64,000 nt of DNA from Hypericum androsaemum (Eukaryota; Streptophyta; Magnoliopsida; Malpighiales; Hypericaceae): NCBI GenBank assembly GCA_963995505.1, contig OZ023186.1:14577570-14641569 (forward strand), read 5' to 3'. Of this stretch, positions 11,175 to 21,865 are shown piece by piece (the stretch's first letter is position 1; each line of letters starts with the position of its first letter). The notes beneath the pieces are model-generated. The model had not been told where the DNA came from. It did not search any database and worked only from the letters and a program-made list of their open reading frames with translations. The position numbers and the translations under genes were made by a program.

Positions 11175-12080
11175 TCAGTGGAGAGCTATCCTCTGGTACT
11201 TGGAGTCAGATGGAGAATTAGACCCATCACAGAGGACCCTTTTCCTGTTACTAGGCAAGGAGGAGGAGTCTTGGTGGTGAAGCAACTGAGGGATAGTGAC
11301 AGGTGGGATTTCAAAGGATTCAAGAGGGGGAGGAGGGTGTCTCCATTGGGGAAGTGGGCCAGCCAGGAGGAGGGTCTGCAAGAGTGGGCCAGCCTTCATT
11401 ACAGCCTGCAAAAGCTTGCCCTTTTCAGGCAATGGCTTGTCTGAGACCAAGTCCAATGGTAAGTGTAGAATTGGGGTACCACCACCAACAGGGGAAGACA
11501 CAATGCTCTCTTCGCAATCCGAGGACGAGAATCCATTGTTGGAGGAGTCAATCCCTCCTCTCTTGGGCTCATCCTCAATGCTTGAGATTCCTGAAACAGG
11601 AGCTGCTTGCTGCTGCTGCTGCTGTTGAAGCAGCTGCTGTTGAAGCAGCATCTTCTCCAAGAGGAGACACTGGCATTTCTCTAGGGCCTCATCTCTCTCC
11701 TTTAGAGCTTTCCCAAGTATGTCCTTGAGATCAGTCAATTGGTCATCTTTCTTCCTCAGCTCATCTTGGACCACCAGCTTTGTCTGCTCTAGCTCCACTG
11801 TGGTGTACATTAGAGTGTGTCTAAGCTCATCCATGGTCTGCATTTGATTTGACAAAACAGAACACAAAAGTTTTTAACCAATTAGGCCATTCAGACCCTC
11901 ATTTGTTATCAGTAGTCTTAGGAATATAAAATACGCTATTGAAGAGACTGTCCACAATTCTCGACTCTTGATATCGAGATTCACACAAAAAAAGTAGTGG
12001 GAAACTTATAAAGTATGAAACTTTACCTTTCCTTGGCAGTAGTAAGCCCAGCTAAGAAGAGGGTTCCTTTGGGTTTCCAT
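11175..12080 (-). CDS. DUF1635 family protein (plant-specific coiled coil)
   Basis: Two exons on the minus strand: exon 1 at 12080-12027 (18 codons, METQRNPLLSWAYYCQGK, donor GTAAAG) and exon 2 at 11837-11175 (acceptor TGCAG, stop TGA at 11177-11175). They join in phase 0 to give 238 residues. Residues 19-95 form a charged coiled coil starting TMDELRHTLMYTTVELEQTK and ending in a polyglutamine run. A Ser-rich acidic middle follows. The conserved C-terminal block starts LPEKGKLLQAVMKAGPLLQT, continues through LLAGPLPQWRHPPPP to FEIPPVTIP, and the end is basic. This pattern matches the plant DUF1635 family, whose biochemical role is not established. There is no signal peptide or membrane segment; the basic RKR near the C-terminus may be a nuclear signal (inference). 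The frame is intact with no sign of decay. A TATA box and a pyrimidine-rich 5' UTR lie upstream. Confidence 0.88.
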
Positions 12081-12117
12081 GCTTCTGAGTTCTGATTACT
12101 GTAATGGAATTATACCT

Positions 12118-12149
12118 CTTCACAGAGAGAGAGAGAGAGAGAGAGAGAT
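12118..12149 (-). repeat. GA/CT dinucleotide repeat in the 5' UTR
   Basis: About 13 GA dinucleotides on the plus strand, read as CT on the coding strand, lie between the TATA box and the start codon of the DUF1635 gene. CT-rich leaders are common in plant promoters. Confidence 0.8.
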
Positions 12150-12174
12150 GCTTTAGTGCAGTTTATGCGGCTCT

Positions 12175-12188
12175 CAAGTTATATAAGC
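12175..12188 (-). promoter_or_regulatory. TATA box of the DUF1635 gene
   Basis: The minus strand reads GCTTATATAACTTG here, about 95 bp upstream of the start codon at 12080. Transcription would start near 12145-12155, so the CT repeat would fall in the leader. Assigned by sequence and position only. Confidence 0.55.
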
Positions 12189-12189
12189 A

Positions 12190-13628
12190 CTAGTTGGTGT
12201 CCTGTTTTCTTTACTGTGCTTTGTGGTTTTCTCACTAGTGAAGGTTGTTGGACAAAAAGCACATAAAGCCAAAAGCCTACCACTGCCAAATATATTTTCT
12301 TCTCTCCGCGTCCTATTCTTCTTCTTCTTCTTCTGCCCATGTGAGGCTTAAGTCAGTGTTTTGGACTGCGTCTACTAGCCTCCCCTCTATGGAGCTAGAG
12401 CCACGATTTTGATGTATGAGCGAGGAAGCCGGGACAGGCTTGTGTTTTTTGTGTCATTTATTATTTATTTATTAGGTTATTTATTTATTTTCTTTTAAAA
12501 AGAAAAAAAATACTCATATCTTGTGCATTGTATAAGTTTAAATTATGTTGATTTTGATTGAGCGGATGGTAGGTATGTGATGTGTCTATTTTAGTAGTAG
12601 GGTACGGTAGCGTATGAATTATATACCTTTTATCCTATTTAGATCATATACTAGTTACACCATTTTATGCATAATATATTTTTTTCAGAGATATACTACT
12701 AGACACAGTTTCAAACCAAATTGAATTCTGAAATAAATTTCACTAAGTAATAATACATATATGGTTATTGACTATAAAATTTGAGAAACATATAATGCCA
12801 TTTTTTTATGACATACTAAATATTTCATGAATAACTTTTAGATATTTCTCGAACCATTTATTCATAATATTTTTTTTAATTGTTCGGAATCAGCTAAGTA
12901 GACATTTTGAAATATGACGCACTAGAAGATTATGTTTTTTTGTTGAATTATTGATATCCTTATAATTTTGAATTGTGTAACTTGAATTGTAAAATTTAAT
13001 GTTACTTGAATTTTCTAGTGAATATTAATGTATAATATATGAAATGTTACAAATTTATTTGAATTCTATAGATAAAATGAAAATTTTATGGGTGAAAATT
13101 ATAAGAAAATTATGATACCCTAAACGCTAAGAATAATAGTATGACTTTGATAGTGAATTTTTTTCAATATAGATACCGCCCATAATGATGGGTAGGAAAA
13201 GCAACAAAACCCAACAAAAAAATCTTCCTCTCTCTAAAGATTTTCTTTTTGAAAGTATACACCTCTCTCTAAAGACCATAAAGAGATTCTCTCTCTAAAG
13301 GGGATCTTTCCTTATTTCTTTTCTTTAGAGTTTTTTAACCGAACCGCCAAACTCAACACCCCCCCCCCCCCCCCCCCCCCCCACAACAAAACCTCAACGC
13401 CACCCACAGCTCTGCTCTCCACCATCTCCGTGTCTTTCTAATCTCTCCTAATTTGGACATTTTTTTGTCCTCATCTCCAAGGCAAGTACCATCTTCTTCC
13501 TGACCACGCCTTAGACCGGAGTCGCCTACAACTTTCCGCCCGACCCCCAACTACTTCCCCCTCGACCTTTGTCCCTATCGTCTACTGCTATAGGTTGAAG
13601 TGTCCACATGTCGAAGCTCTACCGCCTC
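12190..13628. other. AT-rich intergenic region with poly-C tract
   Basis: No gene seen. The part from 12440 to 13160 is strongly AT-rich. Pyrimidine-rich blocks with CTCTCTCTAAAG repeats occur at 13225-13310. An uninterrupted run of about 20 C lies at about 13362-13381. The right edge abuts the 5' LTR of the gypsy element. Confidence 0.6.
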
Positions 13629-14062
13629 TGTTGTGTGGTGAGTGGAGAGCATGGATCTATGGTTTTCGGGGACATGCAGAGAGCAAACTTGGAGATGGGG
13701 GCGAATGGAGCAAAACAACGAGCAGAGATGGTTCGAGACAAGTCTTATGTCAGCTAGTTGTCAGAAGGAAGAAGAGAGTTCAAATGGGTTGAGTATTGGG
13801 CCGCATTGTGATTTGTATTTCCTTTCTGGCCTGAGGCCATTGAGAATTGTAATTTTATTTTTGGCCAGAGGCCACTGTAGGAACCCGTTAAGGGTAGTCC
13901 TAGGGCCAGCTGGGGTGACAGTATCTGACCTAAGCTGATGTGTATATAAATGAAAGTTTCCATCTTTGGATAGGCATCTAGATGGTGGAGGAATATTATG
14001 CTAATCGTATTTGTCTTCTTCTGACTCTCTCTCTTTCTCTCATTCTCACTTTCTCTGTGACA
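13629..14062 (+). repeat. 5' LTR of the gypsy element
   Basis: Starts TGTTGTGTGG and ends CTCTGTGACA. It contains a TATA-like TGTATATAAAT at about 13940. It aligns over its length with 17130-17529 with numerous substitutions and an extra segment near 13740, which indicates an old insertion. Confidence 0.85.
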
Positions 14063-14415
14063 GCAGATTATGGGTTCTTAAAGTCTAGATTAGCTGAAAA
14101 AGAGTTGTATTGGCCTGAGTTTAAACAAGATGTGTCTACAAGGTTTTTTGATGATTGAGGATTTGTTGAGTTGTGTGCATGAAGGTTCTGTTTTAGATTA
14201 TCAAGCTGAGTCTGAAGGAAAGTTCAGCTAAGCAGTTGCATAAGATGCTTGCAGTAGAGGCGGAAGAATGAGAGATTGAGTTTTGCAGTCTTACCGCGGT
14301 GAAGTTTATAGCTGAGACAGTGAAGTTAGAGTTGTATCAACTAGAAGGGCAGGATGCCAAGTAGTAAGACCCGAGTTTAACTAACATGCTAACCCAGTTT
14401 GTTGATGTTTTTCAG

Positions 14416-16965
14416 GTAGTCTCATAAATACCTGCTACCAGGAGTGTAGTGCATCATATTCCTCTGAAAATGGGTAGCCAACCAGTCAATTTAAGGCCTT
14501 ATAGGCACTCTACCTTACATAAAGATGTAATTGAATAGCTGGTGAAAGAAATGCTGAACTCAGGAATTATTCAACAGAGAAAAAGTAGCTTTGCTTCGCC
14601 AGTGGTGTTGGTGAAAAAGAAGGATGGTACCTGGCACTGTTGTGTGGATTATCGGGCTCTAAATGACTTGACTTTGAAGCACAAGTACCCAATTCTTATT
14701 GTGGAAGAGCAGCTTGATGAACTTGGTAGTTTCTATGTATTTTTTAAAAATTGATTTGCAATCTTGCTATCACCAAATCAGAATGGCTGAGGAAGATGTT
14801 TATAAAATAACCTTGAGGACTTATGATGGCCGCTATGAGTTCTTTGTCATGCCCTTTGGAGTAACTAATGCCCCAGCTAGTTTCTAAAGTGTAATGAATG
14901 ATTTGCTTAGGCCTTATCCAAGGAAATTTATCTTGGTTTCCATGGATGACATCCTAATCTATAGCTCTAGTTGGGAGAAACACCTTCAGCATATAGAGAT
15001 TGTCTTCCTCACTTTAAGGCATGATATGTTCTTTGCCAAGAAAAGCAAGTGCACTTTGAGGGCAACATCTATTGACTATCTCGGTCACATCATTTTCAGT
15101 AAGGGAGTAGCCACTTATCCAAAGAAGGTTGAGGATATGAAGAACTATCAAAATCCCTCTACACTCAAGCAACTTAGAGATTTCCTAGGGATTTGTGGAT
15201 ATTACAGGAGATTCATTTAGGAGTACGAGTTGATCATTAGACCTCTCACTAAAATACTTAAGAAGGATTCTTTTGGCTGGAACCCACAAGCAGAAATAGC
15301 ATTTCAGGAGCTTAAGCTGGCGATGACTACTACCTCAGTACTGGCATTGCTGGATTTCAGTCTGACTTTTGTGGTGGAATCTAATGCTTCTAAATTTTAT
15401 GTAGGAACAGTTCTTATGCAATCGAGCCACCCTTTAGCTTTTTTTAGCAAGGCTATGGGTCCTAGATATCAATCTCTATCTGTTTATGAAAAAGAGCTGA
15501 GAGCTATTATTTTGGTCGTGACTAAATAGCATCATTATTTGGTTGGCAGGAATTTTATGATCAAAATAAATTATAAAAGCTTAAAATATTTGTTGAACCA
15601 GAAGCTCTCAACTGCTAGTTAGTGTTTATGGCTAGTCAAGCTCGTGGGATATAATTATCAAATAGAATACATGAAGGGAATATAAAATAAAGTGGTTGAT
15701 GCTTTATCTAGGTTACCTGAAGAAGATCTACAAGTGTTAGCATTATCTGTAGTGTTAGTGAATGAGTTGACTAAAGAGATTAAATAGAGTTATTATGTTA
15801 ATCCTAACTGATTAGATCTGTGCAGCAGTTATAGCAAGGTGAAAGTGTTGATGAGATTTATTTCTAGTCCATGGTAAGCTGCTTAGGATGGGCAAGATGA
15901 TGGTAGGACCCAACCGGACTTGAGGCAGAAGCTCATTAAGATCTATCATGAGTCAGTTATTGGTGGGCATTATGGTATTAATGTTACAGTTCATCGTATC
16001 AAAGGAGTCCTATTTTGGAAAGATCTTAAGAGGGATGTTAGGAATTTCATTCAAGTTTGTCAAAGTTATAGCCTCTACCTATTCAAGACAGAGTTTGACA
16101 CATTGTTTCAATGGATTTTATAGAGGGCCTTCCTAAATCTCATGGAGTGACAACCATCCCAGTTATTGTGGATAAGCTGAGCAAATATACTCATTTCTTA
16201 CCCTTGATGTATCCCTACACAGTTATCAGTATAGCTACTAGCTAAATGGAGCAAGTAAGTTACACTGGTTACTTGAAGAAATTATTAGTGACTAAGATTC
16301 TATCTTTCTCAGTCAATTTTGGCATGAGCTGTTTAGGCAACAAGGTGTGGAATTGAAATTTTCTACAGCCTATCACCCACAAACTGACGGATAAACTGAA
16401 GCGGTAAATAGGTGCTTGGAAACATACCTTCGTTGTATGACCCATGACAGACCTCTAGACTGGAGTAGATGGCTGCATCTTGCTAAATATTGGTACCACT
16501 CAACCTTCCACATAGCGACAAGGGTGTCTCCATTCAAAGCCTCGTACGGAGTAGTTGCGCTACTTCATCTGCCATACTTTACTGGGGGATTCGCCAATTA
16601 AAGCAGTGGATCGCTGCCTTACAGTTTGGGAATCGAATCTCAAGTTGTTGAAGTTCCACTTACAAATTGTCCAAAACAAGATGAAAGAACAAGCTGACAA
16701 AGGCTGTTTTGACAAAGAATTTCAGTTAGGTGACTGGGTTCTACTTAAATTACAGCCCTACAGACAAAAGACAGTTCAAGAGAGGACATCGACCAAATTG
16801 ACTCCTAGGCACTATGGCCCATACAAGGTTGTAGATTGGAAGAGTAAGACTGCATATACTCTCCATCTCCCCGAAGTAGGAAAAGTATACCTGGTTCACG
16901 GGTCGGTACCTAGTTCTGTAGTACAGACCCCCTATGTGTTGCTACCGAAGAAAGAGCCCTTGTAG
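14416..16965 (+). pseudogene. gypsy pol pseudogene (RT-RNase H-integrase)
   Basis: Reverse transcriptase runs from about 14540 to 15220 ([46 protein letters not shown]). It is interrupted by a frameshift near 14750 and stops at 14885 and 15218. RNase H follows (LLDFSLTFVVESNASKFYVG, PRYQSLSVYEKELRAI) with stops from 15527 onward. Integrase begins with an HHCC-like KIYHESVIGGHYGINVTVHR at about 15935 and is badly broken between 16120 and 16420. The C-terminal part, LKLLKFHLQIVQNKMKEQAD to 16965, is the best-preserved piece. No functional protein can be made. Confidence 0.9.
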
Positions 16966-17129
16966 ATACTCGATCGATGCCTGATGAAGAAGTAAAACCG
17001 AGCAGCGACACAGGTATTCGTCCGGTGGGTTGGAGAATTGCCGAGGATGCTTCCTGGAAGGAATATTATTCCCTCAAGTCCCGCTTCCCACTCAGTTCCT
17101 TGTGGGCAAGGACCATAAGCAGGGACGAG

Positions 17130-17529
17130 TGTTGTACGGTAAGTGGAGAACATGGATCTATGGTTTTCGGGGACGTGCAGAAAGCAAGCATGGAGATGGG
17201 GGCAAAGGTAGCAAAACAAATAGCAGTGATGGTACGAGACAAGTGAAGGAAGAAGAGAGTTCAAGTGGGTCGGGTATTGGGTCGCATTGTGATTTGTATT
17301 TCCTTTAGGGCCTGAGGCCATTGTGATTGGTAATTTCATTTTGGGCGCAAGGCCATTGTATGAGCCCGTTAGGGGTTGTTCTTGGGTCAGCTGGGATGAC
17401 AGTCCCTGACCTAAGCTGATGTGTATATAAATTGAAGTTGTCATCTTCAGAAAGGCATCTAGATGGTGGAGAAATATTATGCCAATCGTTATTATCTTAA
17501 TCTGACTTTCTCTCTCTTTCTCTGTGACA
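17130..17529 (+). repeat. 3' LTR of the gypsy element
   Basis: Starts TGTTGTACGG after a purine-rich stretch (AAGCAGGGACGAG) and ends CTCTGTGACA. It is about 35 bp shorter than the 5' LTR. Confidence 0.85.
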
Positions 17530-17599
17530 GCGGATCATTCTGTTTGTCTATTCCGCGTTCTCTCTCAGAGACTTTTCTAGTCATGGCTTCCTTGGGAGG

Positions 17600-18180
17600 A
17601 GAGGGCCCTACACTAGCCTCCAGCCTGGTGTCCACATGCTTCACCCTCTTTCTCGCAGTCCCTCGAGTCCCACCAAAGACCCAAGCCACTCTGAGCTTTT
17701 TTACCTCGTCCTTGTCGCCACCCACCGAGACTTGACTCGACTACCGAGGACCCAGAGTCGGCCAAGGTGGAGAACCGGAGGGGTTGGTCATTGCAGACCA
17801 CCCCTTCAGTTTGTTGTTCATTATTATGATAATTATCAAGTACTGTCCCCTTCACTGCACATTCTCCTCCGTGTAATGCACTAGCTGCATATCGATACTT
17901 TGCTCCAAGGTTTTGAATTGCTCCTCCATTGTTTTCGAACATTTTATTTGCTAAGCATCTGAGGATGGCTTAGCTCTGATACCACCCTGTAATGATCTAG
18001 TTGTAGATCAAGATCAAGAAGAAGATTGAGAGAGAGGAAGAAGGCGGGTAACCGCTTTAGAGACTAGATTAGCAAAGTTCAAAATGATCCAAGTATTTAT
18101 ACACATTGATCGAGTAGGACCTAATCACACTAATCTAGAATTCTCAGGACTAAATTGAACTAAGCCCTCCATTACCACAC
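17600..18180 (-). mobile_element. Fragment of a second LTR element: gag start, PBS and LTR part
   Basis: On the minus strand a tRNA-Met primer-binding site (TGGTATCAGAGC, complement of 17973-17984) is followed by a leader and a gag-like start, MEEQFKTLEQSIDMQL, from about 17930 downward. The sequence from 17985 rightwards would therefore be LTR. Its outer end is not clear; it may lie near 18180. The downstream part is cut off by the gypsy 3' LTR at 17529. The orientation is opposite to that element. Confidence 0.55.
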
Positions 18181-19055
18181 ACCCCTCACTTAATCTTGGA
18201 CTTCTATGAAGATGTTTGACAGAAAAATTGTACACTTTATTGATATAGATAATACAATCAAATTACTTAAATCTTTCGTAAAATATGTTAATAGATATCA
18301 CATAATGTGTTAAATATGGTTCCATTATTGATCGTGTTGCACTCGCCGAGATGTAAGTCAAAAAAATATTATCATATTGTTAAATTAAATATTAGGTAGG
18401 GTCCAGTAACTTTTTCTCCGAATGTCCAAGAGGAATTTTTGTCCTTGTGGGTAGAAAAATTGAAAAATCTAATTGAAGTATGGTGTATATTTAATCACCT
18501 GGCTCCTTGACGAAATACATATTCCGTCAAAGGTCGTCTCGTTTCTTCCTATTGTCTGTGGAATAATTCCTTGGTTCTATCTAGAAGTGAGTAGATTGGC
18601 ATAATGTTGCACTGGTTCCATATGGAATAACGTTTCCTGGATGGCATATTTTAGTGGTGAACGAAGATTTTCTCTCTTTTTTATACTACATAAAACCAGA
18701 AATGATATGCCAATTTGTTGAAAAAGCATTGTTTTTCTTTGGAAGACTCCGTCGCAAAGATTTTTAAATCGGTAATAAGATCGCATTAATTTATGTTCAA
18801 TCTAATGAGGCATTTCGTTGCATTGCGAAATATAAAGGAAAAAGGTATTTTATGGTGGGCCTCGATTCGGTACAGGGGCCAAATTCTGTAACGAACAGAA
18901 AAGGACAAAATAGTCCAAAAAAAAGAAAATTGACACGCGTGTAGCAATGTGGGGAGGTTGGGCGCGTGAGTTCACTCTCTCCTTTTTTTAAATTTTATAC
19001 AAAAAATCAAACTGATAAATTATATGATTTATTTTTTTATTATAAGTATTAATTA
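18181..19055. other. AT-rich intergenic region
   Basis: No supported gene, RNA or bounded transposon. The composition is AT-rich with scattered short open frames only. Confidence 0.5.
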
Positions 19056-19059
19056 ATAT

Positions 19060-19455
19060 TTTTGAAATTGAGCATGTCATTTTATCGTAACCGGACATGC
19101 CATGTAATTAATTATCATAACTGGGCATGCCATTTATCGTAACCAGGCATACCATTTATTTAATTAATTATATATTTTATTAAATATTAACCAGAAATGT
19201 CATTAGATATAACTAGGCTTGCCATTTTAACATAGTCGGACATGCCATTAGCCATAACCGGGCATGCCATTTAATTAATTATAAGTTTTATTACATATTA
19301 ACCGGGCATGCCATTTGACATAACCGAACCTGCCATTTTAAGATAGCCGGACATGTCAATTTATCGAACCTGGGTATGCTATTTAATAAATAACCAGATA
19401 TGTCATTTAACATAACGGGACATGCCATTTGACATAGCCGAACATGTCATTTGAC
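19060..19455. repeat. GGGCATGCCATTT motif array
   Basis: A motif close to TAACCGGGCATGCCATTTA recurs about 15 times at irregular spacing (roughly 20-60 bp), separated by AT-rich spacers such as TTAATTAATTAT. Copies vary at one to three positions. The same motif in reverse complement fills the element at 62256-63252. No coding capacity. Confidence 0.8.
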
Positions 19456-19477
19456 AAACACCTTCCAGTCGCTTGTA

Positions 19478-19990
19478 ACTCGATCAACTATTGACTTCAA
19501 ACATATTTTTGACACTCTTACACTTCAAATTTGGAGAAGTCATAAACTACAAAGTTGTATATATTCGTCTTAGCTTCACACACCAACTTCAATCACCTCA
19601 ATCGGACTCCAGAGTAAGAATTTTTGGCTCCCCAATCAAAATCAGTCGACCACAACTCGGTCGACTCTTGACTTCAAATAAACTTTTGACATCTTTACAC
19701 TCCAAATTTGGAGAAATCATAAACTACAAAATTTTAGTTATACGCCTCAGCGTCGTATATCCACTTGAATCAACTCAATCAGACTCTGGAGTAAAAATTT
19801 GTGGCTCCCCAACCGAAATTAGTCTACCGTAACTCAATCGACTCCTGACTTTGAACAAAATTTTGACATCCTTTACACTCCGAATCTGAAAAAATCATAA
19901 ACTAAAAAATTGTAGATATACATTTCAGCTTCGTACAAAAATTTGAATCACCTTAATCAGATTCCGGAATAAAATATTGTGCATCTCCAA
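19478..19990. repeat. 177-bp tandem repeat, three copies
   Basis: The landmark ACTCGATCAAC, ACTCGGTCGAC, ACTCAATCGAC occurs at 19478, 19655 and 19832, giving an exact 177-bp period twice; the third copy is slightly truncated. Each unit holds CATAAACTACAAA and a block like TTGAATCACCTCAATCAGA. The copies are clearly diverged, so the array is old. Related sequence occurs at 59467-59950. Confidence 0.85.
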
Positions 19991-21865
19991 TCAAAAAATA
20001 AGAGAAAAAAGGGGAACATAAAAAAATTATTGCAACCTAGAAATAGAAGCAAAAAAAAAAGAGAAAATACTTAAAATATCCCATTAACACGCGGACCATG
20101 TTAGCCGTTTGATCTGCACCATTGACACACGGACGACGTTGCATCACTCCCACATGACACGGGAACTTTTTCCACTTCCGTACCCAATCCGTGTTGTTTT
20201 ATGGTATCTTATCGGATGAGTAGTTTTTTTAATTATATACTTTTTACTCGTAATTCCTAAAAATGAAGTATATTGTTTTGGTCAGGAAAAAAAGTATTTT
20301 TTGACGGTACATACTTTCGGTAATAACAAGGGTCCGTGGTTTGAAGTGAATGTTAAAAGGAAAAGGCTAATTGAGCCGCATTATACCAATTTTTAATAAT
20401 TTAAACAATTCAACCCCAATTTGCCCAAAACAATGCGTCTCCTTTAAACGTAGCTCATGTTTGTTTTTAACGATGCTATAACACTACAAAAGAGATCTGA
20501 AAATTCAAAATGAATCTAACAATAAAATAAATTAAACTATAACACCTCTTCCGTTAAGGCTGTCACATATTTTCCTGTTAGAACTTTACTATTTTCTTGC
20601 ATTTTTATATATTTATTTGATCTATGCCCATGTTCAGATTTGTTGACTATTTGATCTACGCTATTAGAAAATTTACCTAATTTCAAACGTCTGGGTTGAG
20701 ATATATATTCATCCTGATTTATGGCTAAATCGAAAAAGGTTACAACTAAAATGATTTGTATTAAAAGACAATTAATACGATGCCGTATAGCTATTCAATT
20801 TTTATTTTAAAAAGATTTCAATTCGACAAAAGGCTACCAATTGGTCAGAAAAGGGAGCCGGTCACCGAACTTCCCCACCCATATTTGCCCAAAGATTCTA
20901 AAAAAATTGCCCAAAGAAAAGGTGATGGGACTCCATTTTTTGAATAATAACAATAAAGTCCTCCATGTAGGAAATTGGGAGGCTTCTCTTTGACTAGCTC
21001 TAGACTTTTCATAAAAAGAAGTAAAACCTCTCCAATACTGAAAGCATTTTTAATGCATAAAATTAATATGCTCGTCCAATTGGCGTGGGTACGAATGGTT
21101 TGGGTTATTGGGGATTCTTCCAAGGGTTGGTGCAATCGTTAAACTCCAAATTATGTAATTCCAAAACATTTTCGAGGAGGAATCAAAGTAGGTCATCACC
21201 TTTATGTCCTATCCGAGGTTTGGGTATCTTTCCCGCTACAAGTTTCCCACTTTCACAATTCATAAAATTACTCATACCTAATTATGTATATTTTGACCTT
21301 CGTTAATTAACACAATTGCATCTTGATGTAGTTCAATATTTATGAAATGTCACTTTGATCACCGGTCACCAGGTTATGCATACCTTTCTAGAGAACGAAG
21401 TTAGTTCTTGTAGTTGATATAATAGTCATGATAATCAACTTTCACCATGCTGCCAACGACCGAATTGTACATACCGTCTATTTGGTATTTTAATTTATTT
21501 ATGTACTTTGTATTTTGTAATATAATATTTTTATTTAGAGGTTTTAATTACATGTCCATAAAAAGTATGTATATTTTAATCTAAATACGTAATTGTTAAT
21601 TAGCACTTAGATCAACTCGTGTTCTAGTTTAACACAAGATTTCAAATTCGAGTCTTTAGATACACAACACTGTTAAATATTTATCGATAAAATTTTGCCA
21701 ATTTTTATCTGACTCGAATATGAAATTATCGGTCTAGTAAAAATTGGTTTAACAAAAAAAAATCAGATACCTAATTGTAATATGATCCAGATTTACGCTC
21801 CACTTTACGGGATGACGCGCCCTCTAATGCGCACATAAACCCATGAATTTTTGGAAAATAATCAA
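19991..21865. other. Intergenic region, nothing identified
   Basis: AT-rich sequence with small open frames on both strands but no recognised domain. A purine-rich run (CAAAAAAAAAAGAG) lies near 20050. I see no structural RNA or bounded mobile element. Confidence 0.5.

Larger units (their letters stand above)
13629..17529 (+). mobile_element. Ty3/gypsy LTR retrotransposon, degenerate
   Basis: LTRs at 13629-14062 and 17130-17529 both start TGTTGT and end GTGACA. A gag remnant (WPEFKQDVSTRFF, about 14110) runs quickly into pol, so the protease part of the element is deleted. Domain order is RT, RNase H, integrase and C-terminal tail, which defines Ty3/gypsy. The YHQIRM and [14 protein letters not shown] motifs are typical of plant gypsy elements. 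There are many stops. The flanks GCCTC and GCGGA do not form a TSD. Confidence 0.9.

Noticed and set aside
20845..21135. 96-codon minus-strand open frame
   Set aside because: No recognisable motif, AT-rich context and no neighbouring exons.
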